DNA of 64,000 bases from Cordylochernes scorpioides (lineage: Eukaryota > Arthropoda > Arachnida > Pseudoscorpiones > Chernetidae): positions 39,345,063 to 39,409,062 of the forward strand of contig CP092874.1 in assembly GCA_030710605.1 (NCBI GenBank), written 5' to 3'. The notes beneath the pieces are model-generated. The model worked only from the letters and a program-made list of their open reading frames with translations. It was not told where the DNA came from and searched no databases. Each line of letters starts with the position of its first letter. The stretch's first letter is position 1. The position numbers were made by a program, and so were the translations under genes. This document shows, piece by piece, positions 23,270-35,794 of this stretch.

Positions 23270-23484
23270 TAATTTATATAAATTATTTTTATTCAGTGAA
23301 ATTTATTTTTTACTGTTTGAAAAATATCTTAATTTCGTTTAAAACAGATTTGTGTGGAATAAATATATTTTTAATTTAATACATTATGAAAACTTTATTG
23401 CCTCAAAACGACTTTGTATTATTTCAAAATAAATTAAATTAGAAAATATTCCAGAAAAATAATCCTTATAAAATATTTGCGATC

Positions 23485-24410
23485 ATGCCTCGAGTTATGT
23501 TTAAGGAGTGCGTGGAGGTTTCTCCCCCAGTCAACAACCCCAACCCCGCAGATAGGCCTGTGATCAGGGTGCTGAGGTCAGACTTGGTTTCCCCTACTGA
23601 AGGAACGAGCGGAAATATCGTCCTGGGCAACTTTGAAGTGTCTGCCAGGTTCCCGAACAGATTCCCTTACAAACTGATAATGTGGGTGGACTCTGCGAGG
23701 TACTGTGACACAGACTATTCTCCATATTTAGTGCTGGCATGACCAGTTCCCTCTGGGAAGCCACAACCCCCTGTGATAGGACCATCTTGACCACCAGCAG
23801 AGGAGAGTCTCTGATAGGTGTCAACAATCTGCCGCAGGTCAGCTTCCACTTCAGGCCTTCACCAGTCAGGCCCAGAGCATCTCGAGAATTCCTCTGCACG
23901 AGAGGGTCATTCAATATCCCCAGAGGAATGTAACCTCGACTTCCTGAATGAGAGTTTCCTCTATCACGCCACTCTCTAGCCAGGAGATCTTTTGCTGTAA
24001 GGAGCAGACGAGCCCTTGTATTTGACGAAGATGAGGGCGTTGAACGAGAAGTCTTTGAGTACCAGATGGCATCACCCAACCCAAGGGTACAAGAAAGGGA
24101 AGTTCAATGGGACAACACCATTCCTGTACATGTAGCAGCAAGAAATGAACCAGAGTTCCAAGATGTAGAGCAGATTCCTACTAGATCTGTAAAAGTGGAA
24201 TTCCGAGCCTTGAATATAGAGATTAGCGACGACCAAGAATGCAGTATCTGCTTTGAGGAATTGGTGGACAGAACCATGGTCGAGGACTGTGACCATCTAT
24301 TCTGCCAGGAATGTATAAAAAGGTGGGCCGCCTCGAATGACAAATGTCCTCTCTGTCGCGGGGACATCAAGAGTATCGTTGTAGACAAGGCGACTTCAAT
24401 CCCTCAGTAG
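23485..24410 (+). pseudogene. Broken gene of unknown origin ending in a RING finger
   Basis: Codons run from ATG at 23485 (MPRVMFKECVEVSPPV) to a stop at 24410, about 308 codons, interrupted by apparent single-base shifts near 23738, 23930 and 23975. The last part, open from 23952 with its first ATG at 24066, ends in a C3HC4 RING finger: CSICFEELVDRTMVEDCDHL, then FCQEC and CPLCRGDI. RING fingers of this kind usually act as E3 ubiquitin ligases. The N-terminal 200 residues match nothing I know. The block is visibly richer in G+C than its surroundings and sits between a Helitron-like repeat and a tandem repeat. It could be a decayed host gene, a retrocopy or an old insertion from an arthropod DNA virus; I cannot choose. 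Confidence 0.55.
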
Positions 24411-24466
24411 ACTGGTTAAAACTAATTTGCAGATACCCGGAAAATTTATTATCTATATATATATAT

Positions 24467-25547
24467 ATAGATGGAAATTTTGCCGGGAGGAAAATGATCT
24501 AAAGAGACAAGGGTCGCCTCTCCCGTCAAAATAGACGTCTAAAACAGACGCCATCTATTGACCGTCGCCGCAACTAGCGGCCTCGGGTCGGTGACAAAGC
24601 CACAACAACCAGCTTTGGCAAACTGAAAGAGCGTCCACCTAGAGACCATGGTTTCGGGCTGATGGCCCTCGTCAGTCTAGGGCGGACTTTATTCAATGAG
24701 ATCCACACGGGATCTAATGGAATCTTGACAATCTGCCAAGAGGTGTTTTGCTGGCAAAGTGGCTGGGCCATATCTATGGCTAAAATATAGATGGAAATTT
24801 TGCCGGGAGGAAAATGATCTAAAGAGACAAGGGTCGCCTCTCCCGTCAAAATAGACGTCTAAAACAGACGCCATCTATTGACCGTCGCCGCAACTAGCGG
24901 CCTCGGGTCGGTGACAAAGCCACAACACCAGCTTTGGCAAACTGAAAAGCGTCCACCTAGAGACCATGGTTTCGGGCTGATGGCCCTCGTCAGTCTAGGG
25001 CGGACTTTATACCATGAGATCCACACGGGATCTAATGGAATCTTGACAATCTGCCAAAGAGGTGTTTTGCTGGCAAAGTGGCTGGGCCATATCTATGGCT
25101 AAAATATAGATGGAAATTTTGCCGGGAGGAAAATGATCTAAAGAGACAAGGGTCGCCTCTCCCGTCAAAATAGACGTCTAAAACGGACGCCATCTATTGA
25201 CCGTCGCCGCAACTAGCGGCCTCGGGTCGGTGACAAAGCCACAACACCAGCTTTGGCAAACTGAAAAGCGTCCACCTAGAGACCATGGTTTCGGGCTGAT
25301 GGCCCTCGTCAGTCTAGGGCGGACTTTATTCCATGAGATCCACACGGGATCTAATGGAATCTTGACAATCTGCCAAAGAGGTGTTTTGCTGGCAAAGTGG
25401 CTGGGCCATATCTATGGCTAAAATATAGATGGAAATTTTGCCGGGAGGAAAATGATCTAAAGAGACAAGGGTCGCCTCTCCCGTCAAAATAGACGTCTAA
25501 AACAGACGCCATCTATTGACCGTCGCCGCAACTAGCGGCCTCGGGTG
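24467..25547. repeat. Tandem repeat, 319/320-bp unit, 3.4 copies
   Basis: Units start at 24467, 24787, 25106 and 25425 (the last is 123 bp), each with ATAGATGGAAATTTTGCCGG. They differ by only a few bases or indels. The unit is G+C-richer than the neighbourhood and contains CGGCCTCGGGTCGGTGACAA and the near palindrome CTGATGGCCCTCGTCAG. One frame is open for 74 codons in two units, but it starts without ATG and I take it as chance. The array ends abruptly in a minus-strand family B repeat. Confidence 0.92.
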
Positions 25548-25884
25548 ATTTTTTTACCTTTACCCGAGTGCGTATATATTTTAAAAAATGTTCTAATTAA
25601 AATACTATTCGTTACAATTATAAATTGGCGCCGTGGATGTCTCTCTTATGAAACGTCCCGCCCCAAACTGTGTGTGTCTTGAAAATATAAAAATAAAAAT
25701 GTGAACGGAAAAATATGTCCAGGGTAGCCTAGTGGTCATGGCATCTGCCCGGTAAGCGGAAGGTCGTGGGTTCGATTCCCATCCCTTGACACTTTTTTTA
25801 TTTTATCCATTCTGACCAAAATCTATCCGTGAACTTCACACAGTGAACTTCACACAGAGAGAATAAGGCAATTATATAAGTAGA
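25548..25884 (-). mobile_element. Helitron-like family B, minus strand, 3' end lost
   Basis: On the minus strand it starts TCTACTTATATAATTGCC (5' end at 25884, with TA outside) and runs to GGTAAAGG near 25555, where the terminal hairpin is missing and the 320-bp array begins. It carries the tRNA-like module on the plus strand. Confidence 0.55.
25718..25789 (+). tRNA. tRNA-like sequence (GGU in anticodon position), probable pseudogene
   Basis: This is the best preserved of the three copies: acceptor TCCAGGG/CCCTTGA (one mismatch), anticodon stem TCTGC/GCGGA with loop CCGGTAA, and T arm GTGGG-TTCGATT-CCCAT. Seven T follow within 4 nt, a pol III terminator. C at loop position 33 and the unusual anticodon argue against a normal tRNA. 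Confidence 0.55.
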
Positions 25885-26024
25885 TAATCCAAATTGTGCC
25901 TTATCACACACTATTTTTTTATTTGGCCTTATTACCTTGTGTTTATAATCTATGGACGTAATGCCGACAGAACCGGCCGGCCCATGACGGTCGTGACTAT
26001 ATATATAATGTATGGATAATAATA

Positions 26025-26104
26025 ATAATATTAATAATAATAATAATTATTATTATTATTATTATTATTATCATTAGATAATGATAATGATCATAATGAT
26101 GATG
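26025..26104. repeat. AAT/ATT microsatellite
   Basis: An AAT run turns into an ATT run and then a GATAAT/GATGAT tract, so the tract is self-complementary. 25885-26024 holds no gene. Confidence 0.8.
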
Positions 26105-26149
26105 CGCGCGCATCCGTGACAGAATCCATGACGGTCGTGACTATATATC

Positions 26150-26525
26150 TATATTAATAAAATGCGAATTTCATAAGTGTACATCACTAAAAACTTTCGT
26201 TACAATGCATCAATTTCAACCAAATTTTCAACATTTATGTAAAACGAGATGGAGCAGGTTTTGCTTAACATCAAAATATTTTTCCCTAACATTAACATGC
26301 GTAACTTCGCTGTTATCGATTAAATACAAAAAAAAAATCAACAGAGTTAATTTTATTTATATATAAATACAAAATTAAATTTCAACAGAGTTAATTTTTT
26401 TACATACTAGCTAATAATCTCAATCTAAAAAAATATTCAAAACAAGCAATTTAAGATAACACCATATGTAAAACAGTCGGCCAAGAAAACAAATAACGTG
26501 TAATATATATATATATAATATAATA
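26150..26525 (+). repeat. Interspersed repeat, family C
   Basis: Inverted copy of 7060-7440, here starting TCTATATTAATAAAATGCG after an A, consistent with a Helitron-type 5' end. Non-coding. Confidence 0.5.
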
Positions 26526-26539
26526 TATATAATAAAATC

Positions 26540-29200
26540 TTAAATATTATTTATCAAAAGTAAGATTATCTCAGGATGACACGGCAATTTATTTGAGACA
26601 AGAATAATGATACAATTCCAAGGCGAAGATACTATTCCTTCAACTTCCAATTACCGAGGGAACCAATTAATATTGATTTTATTCAAATTATCGAGTATTT
26701 TTCAAGGGACCGGAAAAAAATGTTCACTAGATAAAACGATGATTTTGTAATGTAGAAAATTAGGAAAGACAAAATTCAGGATGACACGGCACACAGGGAC
26801 CGGGAAAAAATGTTCACTTTATCGAGAGATTCAAATTTACAAGTTTCAAATTATCAAAATATATCTTCTTTTTTAAATAAGTTTATAGAGAATTGTTTTA
26901 ACAAATGTTCGTTAGACAAACCTTTACTCGGGTAAAAACCCGGGCGAAGCCGGGCACATCCGCTAGTGTTGAATAAAATTGAATGTCTGTCTGTCTGTCT
27001 GTTTGTCTGTACTCTATAGATTCAAAAACCATACATCCAATCGCCGTGAAATTTTGGGATATTATTAGGTATATCACCGGGAAGGTTTTTGAAAAATAAT
27101 TTCCTGAATATCTTGAATATCCTTAGAGTTATTTGCAGATTTGTAGATTTAACTCGCAAGCAGCGCCCCCATTGTGACGATGATAACAAGTTTTTTTATC
27201 ACTAAGTTTGTTATCTTAAATATTATTTATCAAAAGTAAGATTATCTCAGGATGACACGGCAATGTGACACGGGAAAAAATGTTCACTAGATAAAACTAT
27301 GATTTTCTAATGTAGAAAATTAGGAAAGACAAAATTCAGGATGACACGGCACACAGGGACCGGGGAAAAATGTTCACTTTATCGAGAGATTCAAATTTAC
27401 GAGTTTCAAATTATCAAACTATATCTTTTTTTTTTTAAATAAGTTTTTAGAGAATTGTTTTAAACAAATGTTCGCTAGACAAACCTTTACTCGGGTAAAA
27501 CCTCGGGCGAAGCCGGGTACGTCCGCTAGTGTATATATATAAAATTGAATGTCTGTTTGTTTGTTTGTTTGTACTCTATAGATTCAAAAACCATACATCC
27601 AATCGCCGTGAAATTTTGGAATATTATTAGGTATATCACTGGGAAGGTTTTTGAAAATGATTTCCTGAATATCTTGAATATCCTTAGAGTTATTTGCAGA
27701 TTTGTAGATTTAACTCGCAAGCAGCGCCCCCATTGTGACGATGATAACAAGTTTTCTTATCACTAAGTTTGTTATCTTAAATATAATTTATCAAAAGTAA
27801 GATTATCTCAGGATGACACGGCAATGTGACACGGGAAAAAATGTTCACTAGATAAAACTATGATTTTCTAATGTAGAAAATTAGGAATGACAAAATTCAG
27901 GATGACACGGCACACAGGGACCGGGAAAAAATGTTCACTTTATCGAGAGATTCAAATTTACGAGTTTCAAATTATCAAAATATATCTTTTTTATTTTTAA
28001 TAAGTTTTTAGAGAATTGTTTTAACAAATGTTCGCTAGACAAACCTTTACTCGGGTAAAACCCCGGGCGAAGCAGAGTACGTTTATAAGCTTAAAGAGAA
28101 TTGTTTTAACAAATGTTCGTTAGACAAACATTCACTCGTGTAAAACCCGGGCGAAGACGGGCACATCTGCTAGTATATATATATAAATGAATGTATGTGT
28201 GTGTCTGTCCTTTATGCCTGACCAAACCACTCATTGGAATGCCATGAAACTTTGGGAAGTTATTTAGTATAGTACTGGGAAGGTTTCTGAAAAATAATTT
28301 CTTGAATATCCTTAGAGTTATTTTCAGATTTGTAGATTTAAATCGCAAGCAGCATCACCATTGCGACGGAGATAGGCTTAGGCAGGAAGTCTGCTCCACT
28401 CCTGATGACCTTGGGTCTTTCAGGGCTAATACTCGTATATTAAGTAAAACTAATTCAAATATTAGTGATTTATAATGGCTATCTCCTTGAGGTTACCGAT
28501 TTAAAAGCTTATTTTCTAATTTTAGATTGTATAAGAAACATATTTTATTTTAAGTATTGTACTTTATTTAAAAAAGTTTAAATAATTGTGCAAGACGATA
28601 TATACGATATATAAAAATCAAAAGAAATAAGAGTATCGTTTAAATATAAAATTCGAATAAATATAAATGCGATACTGAAAATTAAATAACTTATATAGAA
28701 GCTTTTGCATAGTTTCGTCCTGTAAGCATACCAACTGGGAAAAAATGTTCACTAGATAAAACGATGATTTTGTAATGTAGAAAATTAGGAAAGACAAAAT
28801 TCAGGATGACACGGCAATTTATTTGAGACTAGAATAATGATACAATTTCAAGGCAAAGATACTATTCCTTTAACTTCCAATTACCGAGGGAACCAATTAA
28901 TATATTGATTTTATTCAACTTATCGAGTATTTTTCAAGGGACCAGGAAAAAATGTTCACTAGATAAAATGATGATTTTGTAATGTAGAAAATTAGGAAAG
29001 ACAAAATTCAGGATGACACGGCACACATGGACCAGGGGAAAATGTTTCACTTTATCGTGAGATTCAAATTTACGAGTTTCAAATTATCAAAATAGATCTA
29101 TTATTTTTTAAATAAGTTTATAGAGAATTGTTTTAACAAATGTTCGTTAGACAAACCTTTACTCGGGTAAAACCCGGGCGAAGCCGGGTACATCCGCTAG
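26540..29200 (+). mobile_element. Head-to-tail array of Helitron-like family A copies
   Basis: Successive 3' ends (hairpin plus CTAG) lie at 26963-26966, 27526-27529, 28170-28173 and 29197-29200, each immediately followed by the next copy's T-rich or TATATA leader with TGTCTG/TTTG repeats. 27071-29200 is the duplicate of 1-2137. No coding capacity. Confidence 0.65.
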
Positions 29201-30166
29201 TTTTCTATATTTTTTACCTTTGTATATGGCAGATCCTTCTTGAGTTGTGTAAGATCCTATCGACTCACTGTAGGATTGGTGTTTACCTTGTCGGGTTGCT
29301 GTTGACTCTCTGTAACAATCCTGGTGAATTGTGGTGAGAATCTTATGTCGGATTATGTTAAATTGGTGATTGGTGGCGCAGTCTTGGTCGAATGGTGGTT
29401 TTTCACAGGGGAAATACGAGCACACCTGGATGGGATAGAAACTAGACTTGCGAAAGGGAGAGAGTGATGAGACTGGAGGAGGTACTTTGCCTTTCACATG
29501 ATGGAGCGGACACTACCTTGGTTGGAGCCTAAGTTGAGCACACCTTGCTTCTAGCCCGGTCACCTCCCTTCTCTTCACTTCTTGTCCGAGATCATCGTCA
29601 TTAACTCTCTAGGCTTCTCATTGGTGGAGATCCTTCCACGTTGTTTCTTCTGATTCGCTATTAGTTGGTCATGCTTAAAGGTGATTGGTTGTTGATTTGT
29701 CATGCTTAACTGGGATTGGCTTAGTACCTCCATTGTCGCCATGATTGCAATCTTCCAGGAAGAAGAAGTTCTTTGAACTTTAGTTTTATGGGTCCTGGGC
29801 AGTGACCTTTACTTCCTGGATGATGCAATCCTGTTAATTGTTATTCCCATTTCGCGAAGCCTAACTTTTATTAAATCTTTTGACGATACATTGAATAGAT
29901 TGTGGTGGGGTTACATATTGCTATATACAGATTATCACATACACACAAAGGTTATCATATATTACCCGGGAATAACACTGACTATAAAGGTAGTATGTAT
30001 TACAATAAATTCTTTATCTTTTTTAATATTCTGCACTAAGTGCCTCTTTGCTATAACCTTTTTAAAAGCTTTTATTTAACTTGCTTTCATAGATATCTGT
30101 CCAAAATATAGTGTATTCAATTTTTAACATATTGCCAGAGCACGCAGAAGTCTGAATTTATTAATA
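29201..30166. other. Unassigned segment with gypsy-like primer-binding motif (copy 2)
   Basis: Duplicate of 2138-3105; the TGGCGCAGTC motif is at 29374-29383. No supported gene. Confidence 0.3.
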
Positions 30167-30767
30167 TCTACTTATATAATTGCCTTATTCTGTCTGTGTG
30201 AAGTTCACTGTGTGAAGTTCACGGATAGATTTTGGTCAGAATTGATAAAATAAAAAAAAGTATCAAGGGATGGGAATCGAACCCACGACCTTCCGCTTAC
30301 CGACAGATGCCATGACCACTAGGCTACCCTGGACATATTTTTCCGTTCATAAAGTTAATATAAGTTAATTTATTACTATGCAGTTTTCTATTTAGTCAAT
30401 ATACCTAAGTTCATGTTGCAAATGTAATTATCTCTATCGATTTAGTAGGTGAAATGCAAAAAAAAAAAAAAAATCGACATGATGAAATCTTTATGAAAAT
30501 TCACATTTTTATTTTTATATTTTCAAGACACACAGTTTGGGGCGGGACGTTTCACAAGAGAGACATCCACGGCGCCAATTTATAATTGTAACGAATAGTA
30601 TTTAAATTAAAACATTTTAAAAACACACAGTTTGGAACGGGACGTTTCACAAGAGTGACATCCATGGCGCCAATTTATAATTGTAACGAATAGTATTTGA
30701 ATTAAAACGTTTTTAAATATATACGCACTCGGGTAAAACCCGGGCGTTGCCCGGGCCATTCGTCTAG
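30167..30767 (+). mobile_element. Helitron-like element, family B (copy 2)
   Basis: Duplicate of 3106-3710, with the same TC start, tandem GGGACGTTTCACAAGAG blocks, hairpin and CTAG end (30764-30767). Confidence 0.6.
30263..30333 (-). tRNA. tRNA-like sequence, decayed copy
   Basis: Same module as 3202-3273, but one base has been lost and one changed in the anticodon arm, giving 71 nt and a disrupted stem. Clearly not a working tRNA. Confidence 0.45.
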
Positions 30768-30826
30768 TTTTATATATTAAACTTGAACCTGATGATAATA
30801 CAGGATGACCAAATTTCAGATATATA

Positions 30827-32235
30827 CTCTATAACAAAAAAAAAATGACGCACCAAGAAGCAGTTGTCCGATTTATATGAAAATACGTATACAAAGAGGT
30901 TCGACTAAACATGAAAATGATTGAAATTTGGTGGCCGATTTATGCAAAGCAAGAGCTCCAGCGCATCCAGCACGAGCATTCTAGACTCAATATTCGCGCG
31001 GCACGAGATGATTTTCAGAATTTCCGTTTAATATTTTAGCAGTACGCCTATTTTTACTGTATCAATGCCTCGCCGAAAGATTTGTGCTCATTACGAACAT
31101 ATGTCAGAGTTTGAAACTGGTCGTGCCATTGGATTGAAAGAGGCTGGTTGGTCTAATCGACCAATCGCGCGACATCTGTGTCGAGGTTATGCGGCTATTA
31201 GGCGATGTTGGCAAAAGTGGGTCAACAACGGAAGGATGCTACGTCAGGACGGCAGCGGTCGACCAAGGGCAACAACAGAACGGGAGGACAGAGCAATTGT
31301 CAGAATGGCTGTCTCAGCACCGGAATCCACGTTATCTACCATCCAACGTGTGACCGGCCCACAAGTGTTCAAAATGACCATCAACAGGCGACTGTGAGAG
31401 CGGAATCTAAGAGCTCGCCGACCGTTACGATGCCTACCCCTCACACCCGTGCACCGACAAGTCGGACTACAGTGGTGTCGGGAGCGATCAACTTGGAACT
31501 GCGCTGACTGGGAACGTATAGTCTTTAGTGACGAGTCCCGTTTCTTACTGTGTCCTGACGACCGTCGCAAACGTGTCTGGAGACGTCCTGGGCAGCGTGT
31601 GGATCCTGGCCTTACTGTCGAACGCCACACAGGTCCACAACAGGGCGTTATGGTCCGGGGTGCCATTTCATTTGATAGCAGGACCCCATTGGTAGTCATT
31701 CCTGGCACCCTGACAGCACAACGGTACGTAGATGACATTCTACGGCCTTTTTTGCTGCCGTTCCTTTCACATCACCCCGGGCTTACTTTTCAACAAGATA
31801 ATGACCGGCCACACACGGCACGTGTTACTATGGATTGTCTTCAATCTTGCCGAAATCTTCCGTGGCCAGCAAGGTCGCCTGATCTCTCGCCCATAGAGAA
31901 CATCTGGGACGTGATGGGAAGGCGATTGCAACCATCCCGGAATGTTGACTATTTAGCCCGACGGTTGGAGACAATTTGGCAAGAAATCCCTCAGCACACC
32001 ATCCGGAATCTTTATCAGTCCATGACACGCCGGGTGGCAGCCTACATCCAGGCCAGTAGGGGGTCCAACGGCATATTGACATTCTCAATTTGTGACATTC
32101 AAACTCTGATATAAAACAATTAATTGTTCTGAAATTTTAATCGTTTTTCCCCTATACATGCTCTTTACATACACCAATTTTTGTCCTAATCTGACAACTC
32201 TTTCTTGGTGCGTCGATTATTTTTGTTATACAGTG
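30827..32235 (+). mobile_element. Tc1/mariner element, copy 2
   Basis: Duplicate of 3770-5180, with the same inverted repeats (GACGCACCAAGAA at both ends) and flanking TA. Confidence 0.8.
31065..32114 (+). pseudogene. Tc1-family transposase, copy 2 (stop plus frameshifted C-terminus)
   Basis: It carries the same TGA as copy 1 (here at 31395-31397). An additional G in a G-run near 32058 shifts the frame, so the reading frame runs on to 32114 with a different last dozen residues. One substitution changes Arg to Gly just after the catalytic Glu region (WDVMGRRL versus WDVMRRRL). The catalytic motifs VFSDESRF and SPDLSPIEN remain. Confidence 0.82.
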
Positions 32236-32537
32236 TATATTCATTGTCAAATATGAATTACACAGGTCTACAAAAAAAAACTTTTTTTTTTGCCGGAGAA
32301 AACCTGATTTTGATTCTAATGTAACTTCTCATGCTGAATTCAAAAATGAAATCAGAAGTTTTCCATCACCCATAGTTCTAGCAGGATAACCATTTTTTCT
32401 ATAAATTGGTATATACAGTAATAATGCAGAAAATGTTATGTAAGCATTTTTTAAGTAAACATCATTACATTAGCTAGTGCTTCAATTTTGACAAGAAGAT
32501 TTGATATGTGGAGCCAAAACCTTTATTTTATTCGTTA

Positions 32538-32837
32538 CTAGCGGATGTGTACCCGGCTTCGCCCGGGTTTTATCTGAGTGAAAGTTTGCCTAAAGAATAT
32601 TATTGAAAACAAATTTCCGGAACATAGACTATTATGATAATAATGATAATAATATTCATTACATTATATTTTTTATTATATATTTATATAATACGAATGG
32701 CCCGGGCAACACCCGGGTTTTACCCGAGTGCGTATATATTTTAAAAACGTTTTAATTCAAATACTATTCGTTACAATTATAAATTGGCGCCATGGATGTC
32801 ACTCTTGTGAAACGTCCCGTTCCAAACTGTGTGTTTT
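32538..32837 (-). repeat. Minus-strand Helitron-like 3' ends (copy 2)
   Basis: Duplicate of 5483-5785: family A CTAG at 32538-32541 and family B ACGAATGG at 32693. It ends at the deletion junction. 32236-32537 has no recognised feature. Confidence 0.5.
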
Positions 32838-33288
32838 AAAAGTGATACGAAAATTAAAGAAGGCATTTTCGTTGGACCTCAGATTCGAGAATTGCTGCAG
32901 TATGGAAATTTTCAAAATAGTTTGAATGAAGTTGAAGCAGCAGCGTGGAATTTCTTTAGAAACCGTTTTCAAGAACTTCTTAGGAAATGTCAAGGTTGAA
33001 AATTACCGAGACCTAGTTAATGATCTGTTGCTTTCATACAAGGCACTAGGATGCAACATGTCTCTCAAGATCCATTTCCTGCAATCACATCTGGATTTCT
33101 TTCCAGACAATCTTGGTGCAGTTAGCGATGAGCATGGTGAGAGGTTTCATCAAGATTTATCAAGCATGGAGAAGCGGTACCAAGGTAAATGGAGTCCCGG
33201 TATTTTTGCTGACTACTGCTGGACACTCAAGAAGGATGTACCACAAGCAAAATATAGAAGAAAATCCACTGTCACTACTTTTCAATAA
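32838..33288 (+). pseudogene. 3' fragment of the unnamed arthropod protein
   Basis: It corresponds to 8532-8978. It starts abruptly at the deletion junction (KEGIFV-like codons), has an inserted C near 32964 that shifts the frame, and then reads GNVKVENYRDLVNDLLLSY through LGAVSDEHGERFHQD to the same stop. No start codon, so it is a dead remnant. Confidence 0.65.
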
Positions 33289-34026
33289 AATACATTTAGT
33301 TCATATAGGCCTATATATTAAAAACATTTCCAAAATTTCAAGTAGGTGTATCTAAAAAATCTTGCGTGATAGAAAAAACTAATGGTATATTTGGAATCAG
33401 CACAAAGATATAAATTTAGATAAGATACTGTTTCTTTTGGGACAAAGAAAAATGAATTATGATAAACCAGTGTAATGTAATAAGGTTTATGCAAAATGAT
33501 TACGTAATATTTTTTGCATTTTTTGCTGTATTTATCCTAATACCTCCTCCCCCCCCCCCCCCAAAAAAAAAGGCTGTCACGCAAACACCACGAGTGATGG
33601 AAAATTTCTGATTTGAATTTTGAGTTCAGCATTAAAAGTTACACTAGAAACACCATCGGGTTCGCTTGGGCAAAAGTTTTGTTGACCAGTGATTTTTGAT
33701 AATTATCAATATTTCAATTAGATCATTTATGAGAGAAAGAATAAACATTAAGATAATAGTGCCACCTGAATTACAACGGAACTGATTTTAATATATTCGA
33801 TGAAAGAATTATTTCAACGAACTGCTGTCGTCATAATTTCGTAGTTAATTAGGTTGACAAATCGGTAATTCAATCCTAAATTACCACTTTCGTCCATAGT
33901 AGTGAGGGAGGAACTGTATCTAAAAGGTTTAGTTCATATCTACCAAGGGTTAGATATTTAAAATTAAACAGTGTGTTTCTAAAATTGTTATATATAGAAG
34001 GTAAGTTAGATGACAGAAAGGTAATA

Positions 34027-34183
34027 CAGTAGAACCTCTCCCTTAGCGGACACCTCTCTATAAAGAACAGTTTTCATTTGAAAAATTACCATTTACAATT
34101 TACAATCTCCGGTAAGAGGATACCTCTCCCTAAAGGACACTTTGGCTTTGAAATTAGGTGTCTTTTACAGGAAGGTTCTACTG
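34027..34183. mobile_element. Tigger-type MITE, copy 2
   Basis: Duplicate of 9704-9859, TA-flanked, with ends CAGTAGAACCT and AGGTTCTACTG-like. Confidence 0.75.
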
Positions 34184-34322
34184 TATTTAAAATAATTTTG
34201 TATTTTGAGTATTCTAACTTACGCTAACCATATTTAAACGCCTAAACCATATTGATTAAAAAACTCGTTTAACCAGCGTTTCAATGATAGCTAGCGCCAT
34301 CTAACGGTATAAATATAAACTA

Positions 34323-34673
34323 CTAGACGGGTGACCCGGGCTTCGCCCCGGATTTGACCCGTGTGCATATCTACCCGAGTGATATATATTTAGATAAGAT
34401 TTTTTTAATAATTGTTTGTAATTAGCATTATCTATTTGTTTGCATCAGCATAATTTAATCTAATCTTTGATAGAGGTCGTAAGCTAAGTAGAATAATTTG
34501 AATATATAGTTTTAATAATTGATTTATATATTTTTTAAAATAGCCTATCGTCTTCCCCGTATTTTTTTTACCTATGTATGGAAATTTTGGTTTGAATTAA
34601 TGAACTACTGCGAATTTGTATACCGGACATACAAACAAACAAACATACAAAAATTGATTTTTATATATATAGA
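34323..34673 (-). mobile_element. 351-bp non-autonomous Helitron-like element, copy 2
   Basis: Duplicate of 10001-10351, with the same TC and CTAG ends on the minus strand and the same A/T insertion site. Confidence 0.75.
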
Positions 34674-35272
34674 TAGAAGATAGATGTTGTTTATTCACAA
34701 ATAAATGGCTATTTAACGGCGTTTTACGATAATTTCGTGAAATTTGGTGAAATCACTGGGAAGGTTTATCACTGATGAGCCATGTCTTCTCAAAAACTCG
34801 CTTCAAAATCAAGAAAATTTAACATTGTTCAAGTTGTAGACAGTATGTAAGCCAGTGAAATTTCGAACAGGTTTTCATTCTCTATTTTTCTAGGTATAGT
34901 AATGATACCAACAGCCCATGGTACGTCAGTATTATTATCATTAGAAAGAAGATGACTTAAGATAGAAAATATAAACGAGGACTAAACCAGCCCTCCCAGA
35001 ATTGGCTTCTTATTAAATAAATTTTATTTCATACAAAATCTCTTATGAGAGACCACCTCCAAGAGACACAGGTGAGGTTACGTCTTCAAGCGGTCTCTTT
35101 ATCTATTTTAATATAAAAATTAAAATTTTCCTGTTCCACGTGGCTGTTTATCGAAAACTCCTAATCTACAGAACCATTCTCACAAAAATTTACATAGAAG
35201 CCTTCTTAGAGACTCTTAATAACAATATATTTTAGATCTAATTGCATATTGGAATTCATTTTATAATTAATA

Positions 35273-35432
35273 CAGTAGAAACCTCCCTTTAGCGGACACC
35301 TCTCCACAAAGACAGTTTTCATTTTAAAAAATGACCATTTCTACAATTTAGCAACTATCCTATAAGAGGGCACCTCTCCTTAAAGGACACTTTGCTCTGC
35401 AATTAGGTGTCCATCACAGGGACGTTTTGCTG
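35273..35432. mobile_element. Tigger-type MITE, diverged copy
   Basis: TA-flanked, about 160 bp, beginning CAGTAGAAACCTCCC with the AGCGGACACCTCTCC motif. The right end has decayed (TTTTGCTG). It is an independent insertion just right of the duplicated block. Confidence 0.65.
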
Positions 35433-35794
35433 TAGTATATAAGTAATGATATTTTATTTGTATCTCTTAAAATATGGGATAGTATTGTCAATATTACGTT
35501 TGAGATATATATTTATGAAATTTTAGAGTCATTTTTATCAATCATATAATATATTTATAAACATGTTATCTTAAAGAAAATATTTTCTAAGGAATTATAT
35601 CGAAAACGAATTTTCTTTGCGAATTTTTATTTCATATAAGATAAATTATATCATTGAAAAGTATAAGATTAACTGTATATTCAGACCATATCAAATTGAT
35701 ACAAACACTTCAAATCAGGTAACTACAACCCTTGCAGATCAAACCTGTAGAGAACAGTCATATATTGAATATGAAAGAAACCTTTTTTTGCTTA

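Larger units (their letters stand above)
27071..35219 (+). repeat. Large direct duplication, copy 2
   Basis: Second copy of 1-10897. The order of Helitron-like array, unassigned segment, family B element, Tc1, Helitron ends, pseudogene 3' part, MITE and 351-bp Helitron is conserved. About 2.75 kb equivalent to 5785-8531 is missing at about 32838. Beyond 35219 the sequence continues without a gap. Confidence 0.9.

Noticed and set aside
24878..25102. 74-codon open frame repeated in the 320-bp tandem array
   Set aside because: No ATG start, no motif, and it is open only because the units are nearly identical.
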